Source of the DNA: an uncultured Gemella sp.
GTDB lineage: Bacteria > Bacillota > Bacilli > Staphylococcales > Gemellaceae
Length of the DNA: 23,423 bases
Assembly: GCA_900555985.1 (NCBI GenBank)
Contig: USNF01000015.1
Location: 1 to 23,423 of the forward strand
Direction of reading: 5' to 3'
Under the pieces are notes generated by a model. It searched no databases. It saw only the letters and a program-made list of their open reading frames with translations, and was not told where the DNA came from. Below are positions 19,228 through 23,423 of the stretch, piece after piece. Each line of letters starts with the position of its first letter. Position 1 is the first letter of the stretch. The position numbers were made by a program, and so were the translations under genes.

Positions 19228-19665
19228 ATGAATAATTTAGCAATGATTAAAGGTTATGTATCCAAACAAAATACAAATTTTAAACCAGCTGAAAATGGTA
19301 AAAAAGCTGTATTTAGCACAACCATTGCGGTTGCTACTGGCACTGTAGATTCTGAAGGTAAAAAACAATACAATTGGATTCCCGTTAAGTCTTTTGGTAA
19401 GACTGCTGAATTGATGCATCAGAATTTAATCGAAGGTGACTATACTGAAGTAACTGGTCGCTTGTCTATGAACTCTCGCTATACAAACAAAAAAGGTGAG
19501 TTGGTATATGAAACTTGCTTCCTTGCTGCAACAGAATTTAGCCGTTTGAGCCGTCGTGGAGAAACTGCTAAAGCTGTTGAACCAGCTGTAGTAACTGAAG
19601 AAGTAGTGGAAGAATTCGAAGGTGCACCAGAAACTTTTGGTGAAGTAGAAACAACTATTCTTTAA
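19228..19665 (+). CDS. ssb: Single-stranded DNA-binding protein, copy 2
   Basis: A 145-residue SSB with the same layout as the 3911 gene: MNNLAMIKGYVSKQ, TTIAVATGT, YNWIPVKSFGKTAELM, EGDYTEVTGRLSMN and FLAATEFSRLSRR form the OB fold. The tail is Glu/Val-rich and ends ETTIL, matching the GSTIL end of copy 1. The two are alike over most of the fold but differ in the loop after residue 13 (NTNFKPAENG here) and in tail length, so they are old duplicates rather than a fresh copy. AAGGAG precedes the ATG. It lies under promoter copy 12 and ends at a strong terminator. Two SSBs may act at different stages or form mixed tetramers. Confidence 0.9.
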   Translation: MNNLAMIKGYVSKQNTNFKPAENGKKAVFSTTIAVATGTVDSEGKKQYNWIPVKSFGKTAELMHQNLIEGDYTEVTGRLSMNSRYTNKKGELVYETCFLAATEFSRLSRRGETAKAVEPAVVTEEVVEEFEGAPETFGEVETTIL

Positions 19666-19680
19666 TAAAGAATAGAATAA

Positions 19681-19735
19681 AAGTCATACATTAGTAGTGT
19701 AACAACTGCTGATGTATGATTTTTTATTTTTATTA
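19681..19735 (+). terminator. Strong intrinsic terminator after ssb copy 2
   Basis: A 15-bp stem (19684-19698 with 19705-19719, two T-G wobbles) with a 6-nt loop, followed by TTTTTTATTTTT. Confidence 0.85.
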
Positions 19736-19757
19736 TTTTTTAACTTGAGTTAAAAAA
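19736..19757. repeat. 22-bp perfect palindrome
   Basis: TTTTTTAACT, TG, AGTTAAAAAA: perfect 10-bp arms about a two-base centre, between the ssb terminator and the gene at 19819. It could be an operator for a dimeric protein. It is also a weak bidirectional terminator for transcripts from either side. Confidence 0.45.
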
Positions 19758-19818
19758 TATGTTTTTGATTGAAATTAAAAAATAATATGTATATTGTTAA
19801 TATTTAAGGAGGATTACT

Positions 19819-20211
19819 ATGGAAAACAAATATACATTAGAAGAAATTGTAAAAGTGTTAAGTGAATTTAAAGATGTTATGAACTATATTCGACAAAATC
19901 AAAGCGTATGGGATAGTACCGTACAAGAATGTGACAAAGCATTTGGCGATATTCGCCATTACTGTGAATTACAATATCCAACAGAGCGTAAAGATAAAAC
20001 TAAAGTCGTAAAATTAATTCATGATACATCGGTGCTTCGTCGTCAATGTAAAGATTATTTAGAAGTATTAAATCCATTATTCGAAAGTGGTTTATTAGAT
20101 ATGAAGCAAATTAATAATATAGCTCATGTAATTAATCAAATTAAAAAGAATCAAGATAAACAACGTGTATATAAACCTCGCGTACTTGAAGATTTATTTA
20201 TGGGTAAATAA
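19819..20211 (+). CDS. Hypothetical protein (130 aa), helical
   Basis: TAAGGAGG precedes the ATG. It is all-helical and charged, with segments such as LEEIVKVLSEFKDVMNYIRQN, VVKLIHDTSVLRRQCKDYLEVL and MKQINNIAHVINQIKKNQDK and a basic C-terminal end (RVYKPRVLEDLFMGK). That end recalls a short linear motif, often used to dock on a partner. No phage promoter of the CCTTGTATAAT type is seen in front of it; the palindrome at 19736 is the only candidate control site. Function unknown. Confidence 0.7.
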   Translation: MENKYTLEEIVKVLSEFKDVMNYIRQNQSVWDSTVQECDKAFGDIRHYCELQYPTERKDKTKVVKLIHDTSVLRRQCKDYLEVLNPLFESGLLDMKQINNIAHVINQIKKNQDKQRVYKPRVLEDLFMGK

Positions 20212-20212
20212 T

Positions 20213-20539
20213 ATGAAAAATGATGGAGAAGAACTTTTTGCTTCTGTGACAATTATATTATTCTTTGTTATAATGTTTCTTTGTGTTTCACCTGGGACTC
20301 AAGAAGATGCATATAATAAAGAAGTTCAAAAATATAATAAGTATGTTGAAGCTCAAAATTATAATATAGGTGATACGTTTATTATCACATATAATGAAGA
20401 TACTAAAGTCGTAAATTTAGCTGTCAAAGATATGGAAGAAAAAGGATATAAAAAATTATCTATTACGCCTGTATCTCGAAAAACAGGGTTTACTTCTTCT
20501 ACTATTGAATATATGGTTGAATATCAAAAGATTAAATAG
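20213..20539 (+). CDS. Membrane-anchored hypothetical protein (108 aa)
   Basis: ATG 20213 starts one base after the previous stop. Residues about 8-26 (LFASVTIILFFVIMFLCVS) form one hydrophobic span, after an acidic start (KNDGEE), so the C-terminal 80 residues should lie outside the cytoplasm. That outer part is soluble and mixed alpha/beta (YNIGDTFIITYNEDTKVVNLAVKDMEEKGYKKLSI). It may instead be an uncleaved signal anchor. There is no lipobox at the Cys (LCVSPG). Function unknown; possibly a superinfection or envelope modulator. Confidence 0.65.
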   Translation: MKNDGEELFASVTIILFFVIMFLCVSPGTQEDAYNKEVQKYNKYVEAQNYNIGDTFIITYNEDTKVVNLAVKDMEEKGYKKLSITPVSRKTGFTSSTIEYMVEYQKIK

Positions 20540-20573
20540 TAATATAGATATCTGCTATGTTTTTAATTAAGAA

Positions 20574-20693
20574 TTGAGAGGTGATATTATTTTTGAAAAA
20601 TTAATTAATCTTGTTTTTAAACTATTTTTCTGTCATAATAAATATGAATTAGAAGTTTTTAAACTAAGATTAGAATTAGACAAGAAAGGATAA
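20574..20693 (+). CDS. Possible small protein (up to 39 aa) with unusual start
   Basis: A reading frame runs to the TAA at 20691, encoding IIFEKLINLVFKLFFCHNKY and a charged helix ending LDKKG. No ATG or GTG fits. The choices are TTG at 20574, without a ribosome binding site, or an ATT at 20586/20589 directly behind GAGAGGTGAT. The neighbouring genes leave a gap of this size only if something is encoded here, and the AGGTGAT box is strong, so a rare ATT start is conceivable. A hydrophobic stretch (LINLVFKLFF) suggests membrane contact. Uncertain. Confidence 0.4.
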   Translation: MRGDIIFEKLINLVFKLFFCHNKYELEVFKLRLELDKKG

Positions 20694-20695
20694 TC

Positions 20696-20989
20696 ATGGC
20701 CGATACATATTTTGTTAATGAATACGCTCTTGACGATGCATCTGTGCTTCGTAAAATTACAGAAGACCGCATCAAAAAAGCCGTAGAGCGTATCGTAAAA
20801 ATTTTATATAAATCTATTAAATTAGCAGCTGAAAAAAATGAATTTGAAGTAACTAGCCAATTAGATTTAAGTTCTGACAGAGATTTAGACAGAGCAACTG
20901 TTGAAGGTGTCCGTACAGAACTTATTAATAAAGGATATACTGTTTCTTATGAAACAGAAGACCATAATATTTGGAAAATTAGCTGGTAG
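20696..20989 (+). CDS. Hypothetical protein (97 aa)
   Basis: GAAAGGA lies 6 bp before the ATG. A helical N-terminal half (EDRIKKAVERIVKILYKSIKLAAEKN) is followed by a small alpha/beta part (LSSDRDLDRATVEGVRTELINKGYTVSYETEDHNIWKISW). The latter resembles a short domain of the type IAMxLxxLGYxVxxxxxxxxW often found in phage proteins, but the match is only by feel. The pattern of an NKGY turn followed by a strand and a terminal Trp is seen also in small host-acting phage proteins. Function unknown. Confidence 0.72.
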   Translation: MADTYFVNEYALDDASVLRKITEDRIKKAVERIVKILYKSIKLAAEKNEFEVTSQLDLSSDRDLDRATVEGVRTELINKGYTVSYETEDHNIWKISW

Positions 20990-21013
20990 TTTTTAATAAT
21001 AAGGAGACAAAAA

Positions 21014-21370
21014 ATGGTAACTGTTTTTACACCAAGTAGTGAAGAATGGAATCAAGGCATTATTGGTTTAAAAGATATGCATGGCAATAATGTCATGTTT
21101 AATGATATCGTAATGCTAATGGGACAAGAATATGGTATTTATTTAATCCCACGTAATTGTGATGATTCGTATGGTTGTTGTTTAACAGATGATAGAAATT
21201 GCCACGATAATGATAGTGTCATTAAATTTGATGAATTTTTAGACTACGAAGATATTCGTATCGTAGGTAAATTTGATAAAAAAAATAAAATTTTAGTTGG
21301 TAAAATCGGTAAGTCTGAAAAATGTATGTCTTATCTTGCTAAAAAACGCCAACGACAATATAATCAATAA
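21014..21370 (+). CDS. Hypothetical protein (118 aa), possibly YopX-like
   Basis: AAGGAG precedes the ATG. Residues 15-60 (GIIGLKDMHGNNVMFNDIVMLMG...YGIYLIP) and 78-110 (DFDEFLDYEDIRIVGKFDKKNKILVGK) are strand-rich and faintly resemble the small-barrel YopX proteins of Gram-positive phages (GNNVMFNDIV ~ GK.IYEGDIV), but key positions differ. The C-terminus is basic (YLAKKRQRQYNQ). Function unknown even for the family. It lies between the 20696 gene and a terminator. Confidence 0.62.
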   Translation: MVTVFTPSSEEWNQGIIGLKDMHGNNVMFNDIVMLMGQEYGIYLIPRNCDDSYGCCLTDDRNCHDNDSVIKFDEFLDYEDIRIVGKFDKKNKILVGKIGKSEKCMSYLAKKRQRQYNQ

Positions 21371-21380
21371 TTTATTTTAT

Positions 21381-21416
21381 AAAGCTCATCTGGTAAAGAT
21401 GGGCTTTTATTTTTTA
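21381..21416 (+). terminator. Intrinsic terminator
   Basis: AAAGCTCATCT (21381-21391) pairs with AGATGGGCTTT (21397-21407), one wobble, followed by T-rich sequence. A TATAAT at 21415-21420 with GTGAGGA behind it may restart transcription for the next gene. Confidence 0.75.
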
Positions 21417-21437
21417 TAATGTGAGGATAAAAAATAA

Positions 21438-21785
21438 ATGTTGCAATTAAAAGGCACAGCATATGATTTCATTAATAGATTTGATAAACTTAAACAACTA
21501 AATTTTGATATTGTATATGCAGATAAACCATTGTCATGCGAATTAAGAAGTTATAATATGAAAGATGAATATTCTCGTAGAGTAACTATTTCTCTTAATT
21601 TTGCAGAAATAGAAACAGAAAATGAATATTTTGCAAAACAACAATTTTCATATATTTCTATTGAGGTTGATACAGAATTAAATAGTATTAGGATTAAAGA
21701 CATTGACTTTGATAGATATAAAACGAAACATGAACAAATGATTGAAGAATTTATTATTGCTTTATATAAAAATACAGAGGAATAA
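21438..21785 (+). CDS. Hypothetical protein (115 aa)
   Basis: The site is GTGAGGA, 11 bp before the ATG. Sheet-then-helix layout: strands (VTISLNFAEIE, FSYISIEVD, SIRIKDIDF) and a C-terminal helix (EQMIEEFIIALYKNTEE), which echoes the FIALYKN-type helix ends of the 14196 and 14582 products. This suggests that the small genes here and near 14 kb share one fold, although overall identity is too low to be sure by eye. Function unknown. The next gene begins 4 bp after its stop. Confidence 0.7.
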   Translation: MLQLKGTAYDFINRFDKLKQLNFDIVYADKPLSCELRSYNMKDEYSRRVTISLNFAEIETENEYFAKQQFSYISIEVDTELNSIRIKDIDFDRYKTKHEQMIEEFIIALYKNTEE

Positions 21786-21789
21786 AAAA

Positions 21790-22131
21790 ATGAAAAAACT
21801 TATTGAGTTAGAACCTGGTGTTTTAACTGCCGAAAATTTTTTATATCAATTACAAACATGTAAAAATGTTGTACTTGAAAATGGATACGATGAAAATTTT
21901 TATATTAAAAATGTATATGTTCCTAAAAATTTTAAAGAAGAACGTACAGTTTTGTTTAGCATAAATTTTTGGCGTAAAGATGCAGGCTATCAAAGCCATG
22001 TTGTATATACACCAATTCATATTGAATATGCAGTACATTTAGAAGATAATTTAATTTCTTGCGTAGATGATTATGCTCCATTAGGAATAGAATTATTAAG
22101 CAAATTAATAAATGAAGTAATCCTTGTATAA
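21790..22131 (+). CDS. Hypothetical protein (113 aa)
   Basis: The ATG at 21790 is taken because GAGGAA precedes it and it follows the previous stop directly. The protein has a leading amphipathic part (LIELEPGVLTAENFLYQLQ), a strand pair (FSINFWRKDAGYQSHVVYTPIHIEYAVHLED) and a C-terminal helix (LGIELLSKLINEVI). Its stop codon TAA lies inside the TATAAT box of promoter copy 13, so gene end and promoter share bases. Function unknown. Confidence 0.68.
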   Translation: MKKLIELEPGVLTAENFLYQLQTCKNVVLENGYDENFYIKNVYVPKNFKEERTVLFSINFWRKDAGYQSHVVYTPIHIEYAVHLEDNLISCVDDYAPLGIELLSKLINEVILV

Positions 22132-22140
22132 TATTGGTGT
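22122..22140 (+). promoter_or_regulatory. Phage-type promoter, copy 13
   Basis: CCTTG-TATAAT-ATT-GGTGT, one mismatch in the last base. The box contains the preceding gene's TAA. A start-site hairpin TGTGTC/GGCACA (about 22138-22154) with a T-run follows. Confidence 0.7.
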
Positions 22141-22166
22141 GTCATTTTGGCACAGTATTTTTTTAA
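22138..22166 (+). terminator. Start-site hairpin with T-run (possible attenuator)
   Basis: TGTGTC pairs with GGCACA around ATTTT, then GTATTTTTTT. It has the shape of an intrinsic terminator right at the presumed transcript start, like 2061-2100. Confidence 0.45.
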
Positions 22167-22197
22167 ATTAATTTATTTGTATAAGGAGTGTTAAATT

Positions 22198-22554
22198 ATG
22201 ATGACTTTGACTTTTAATCATGAAGCAGAAGCTATTGCAATTATGCATCATATCGCACATTTTGCAGAAGAAACTAATAATGTAATTCATACTGGTGATG
22301 ACCATTATTCTCTTGAATTTTTTGTATCAACATCTTCGATGTGTGCATTTGCCATGAATGGTGAATTTTTAAGTATGGTAATTAATGTAATTCGTTCTGG
22401 TTGCGATATTCATTTTGAAATTGACATTGAAGATAATATTGCTGGTGGTGGCTATCCACAACCGTTAGTATATCAAATGTTAATGGGATTATTAGTAGAT
22501 ATTATTGATGATTTTAATCAAAAAGAATATATTAATTCTGTTTCTGAAGTTTAA
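22198..22554 (+). CDS. Hypothetical protein (118 aa)
   Basis: ATAAGGAG precedes the ATG, under promoter copy 13. It is alpha/beta with a His-rich start (EAEAIAIMHHIAHFAEETNN), strands (YSLEFFVSTSSMCAFAMNGEFL, CDIHFEIDIED), a GGGYPQP turn and a helical acidic end (YQMLMGLLVDIIDDF). The HH..H and HF residues could bind a metal, but no enzyme family is evident. Single-gene unit with its own terminator. Function unknown. Confidence 0.72.
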   Translation: MMTLTFNHEAEAIAIMHHIAHFAEETNNVIHTGDDHYSLEFFVSTSSMCAFAMNGEFLSMVINVIRSGCDIHFEIDIEDNIAGGGYPQPLVYQMLMGLLVDIIDDFNQKEYINSVSEV

Positions 22555-22561
22555 AAAAAAT

Positions 22562-22600
22562 AGCCACGCATTAATTTGCGTGGCTGTATTATTTTTATTT
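22562..22600 (+). terminator. Intrinsic terminator
   Basis: AGCCACGCA (22562-22570) pairs perfectly with TGCGTGGCT (22577-22585) around TTAATT, then T-rich sequence. Confidence 0.85.
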
Positions 22601-22621
22601 TTTTAAGGAGAATATATAAAA

Positions 22622-23002
22622 ATGGAATATATCATTAGACATGAATTTCGAGATATGCATAATGCATTATTAAAAATTTTCACTGAAATTCTGAAAGATA
22701 AATATGAATATACAATTTATGATTCAAAAGAAGAACATATAAAAAAAAGTATTGTAAATATGGGTATGCGAATGGTCACAGAAAAAGAATTCAGCATTAC
22801 CTTTTATATTAAAGACAAAAGAGAAGGCTCTGTTTTTAATTTTACTATTAATTGTGAATTAACTATAAAAGAACAAGGACTAGGAGAATTCGCTATTTAT
22901 TCTAAAAATGAAGAGGAAGCTCATGTAATTATTAATATCTTTGAGTTTCTAACAAAACGTTTTTATCGGGCTCAATTAGACAGAGAATTGTTAGGTGAAT
23001 AA
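22622..23002 (+). CDS. Hypothetical protein (126 aa)
   Basis: AAGGAGA precedes the ATG. A first helix (MHNALLKIFTEILKDKYEY), strands (FSITFYIKDKREGSVFNFTINCELTI), and a C-terminal amphipathic helix (EEEAHVIINIFEFLTKRFYRAQL) repeat the layout of the 14-kb group and of the 21438 product, strengthening the case for one diversified fold. Acidic and soluble. The next gene begins one base after its stop. No CCTTGTATAAT promoter is seen before it; it may be read from copy 13 past the 22562 terminator. Confidence 0.7.
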   Translation: MEYIIRHEFRDMHNALLKIFTEILKDKYEYTIYDSKEEHIKKSIVNMGMRMVTEKEFSITFYIKDKREGSVFNFTINCELTIKEQGLGEFAIYSKNEEEAHVIINIFEFLTKRFYRAQLDRELLGE

Positions 23003-23003
23003 T

Positions 23004-23189
23004 ATGTTATGTTACAAAGATAGAACCTATTGTGGAGCTGAATGTAAATTACAAGGAACTTGTAAAGATAGTTATGTGTATGCTAAAGAAGAACAAGCAA
23101 AGCATCCTGACGCATTCGTAAGAAAATTGCCTTTTTCTATTCGATTAGAAAATAGTTCTTGTGAAGAAAAAATCCCTATTGACAATTAA
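23004..23189 (+). CDS. Cys-rich small protein (61 aa), possible zinc knuckle
   Basis: The ATG at 23004 follows AGGTGA; an in-frame GTG at 22995 is an alternative that would add three residues. The N-terminal part holds four cysteines with spacing C-x6-C-x3-C-x5-C (CYKDRTYCGAECKLQGTC, starting at residue 3), which could coordinate one zinc. The rest is charged and ends in NSSCEEKIPIDN. Small four-Cys phage proteins often bind nucleic acid or a host factor, but the exact partner is unknown. Confidence 0.65.
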   Translation: MLCYKDRTYCGAECKLQGTCKDSYVYAKEEQAKHPDAFVRKLPFSIRLENSSCEEKIPIDN

Positions 23190-23207
23190 TATATAATTTT
23201 GTATATT
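23179..23207 (+). promoter_or_regulatory. Sigma-70-type promoter overlapping a palindrome
   Basis: TTGACA (23179-23184), 17 bp, TATATT (23202-23207). A 10-bp inverted repeat (23184-23193 with 23202-23211) occupies the spacer and -10 box, so a repressor operator or a terminator for the preceding gene is also possible. It overlaps the end of the gene at 23004. Confidence 0.5.
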
Positions 23208-23213
23208 AATTAT

Positions 23214-23304
23214 GGTTGACAATTTTCATTGTTTTTTACCTCCTGTATTAAATAAAATAAATAACCAAGATGAAACGAGATATTTGTGAGAGGATATCTC
23301 GTTT
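23214..23304 (+). ncRNA. Candidate small RNA with an anti-Shine-Dalgarno segment
   Basis: Promoter at 23179 plus terminator at 23273-23304 define an RNA of about 90 nt without a + strand ORF. It contains CAT..TTTTTTACCTCCT (about 23227-23243), a complement of AGGAGGT plus ATG, as does the RNA at 4499. It could pair with ribosome binding sites. On the - strand the same bases would form an ideal ribosome binding site and a 7-codon ORF (MKIVNHN), which has no downstream gene. Confidence 0.4.
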
Positions 23305-23312
23305 TTTCTTTA
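23273..23312 (+). terminator. Intrinsic terminator
   Basis: AAACGAGATAT (23273-23283) pairs perfectly with ATATCTCGTTT (23294-23304) around TTGTGAGAGG, and a T-tract follows. Confidence 0.85.
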
Positions 23313-23423
23313 CTTTTATTAAAATCTAAAATTATTTAAAATTTAGTTAATCATAACTTTATTTATATATATAATATAAAAGTAAAAGTATCAAAAGTAA
23401 AAAACAATTAAGATAATATAATA

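Overview
This is a very AT-rich, compact window in which every convincing gene lies on the + strand. Most genes are small proteins of 20 to 150 residues with no recognisable family, tightly spaced or overlapping, each behind a strong AGGAGG-type ribosome binding site. Together with two single-stranded DNA-binding proteins, an SLOG/YpsA-like protein and a phage-type two-barrel RNA polymerase, this points to the early or accessory region of a large bacteriophage or phage-like element. The host is probably a diderm Firmicute (Negativicutes such as Veillonella and relatives). The reason is that a YadA-type trimeric autotransporter, which needs an outer membrane, sits among genes with Firmicute-style ribosome binding sites. 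The host assignment is inference.

Layout. 1-2045 holds no convincing gene. It carries two promoter/hairpin/terminator modules that look like small RNA genes (162-590), several long hairpins and an 11-bp tandem repeat array (1385-1486). 2046-4376 is a run of short units, each with its own promoter: small unknown genes and microproteins, ending in a first ssb gene and a terminator. 4485-4700 is a probable structured RNA, followed by a 24-residue ORF and the SLOG gene (5076-5681). 5834-9469 is the centrepiece: a DFDGD-motif two-barrel RNA polymerase made as two polypeptides in the same reading frame, separated by one TAA stop and a fresh ribosome binding site. 9591-17708 is a long run of small unknown genes that ends with the YadA-like adhesin. 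17727-19084 has three short units, two of them membrane microproteins, and then a roughly 500-nt, highly structured, apparently non-coding RNA bounded by two copies of the phage promoter. 19228-23304 holds the second ssb gene, more small unknown genes and a terminal small-RNA-like unit.

A common control element ties the region together. At least 13 copies of a 19-bp motif, consensus CCTTGTATNATANTGGTGA, lie just upstream of genes or gene groups and of the large RNA. It has a -10 box and a conserved GGTGA where transcription should begin, but no constant -35 box. In many copies the presumed transcript begins with a hairpin, sometimes followed directly by a T-run. The polymerase gene itself lacks this motif and lies behind a three-armed, switch-like inverted repeat, while ordinary TTGACA promoters occur at both edges of the window. 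A plausible model is that host polymerase starts the element's programme and the element-encoded polymerase, or a host polymerase modified by the element, reads the CCTTGTATAAT promoters. The sequence suggests this but does not prove it.
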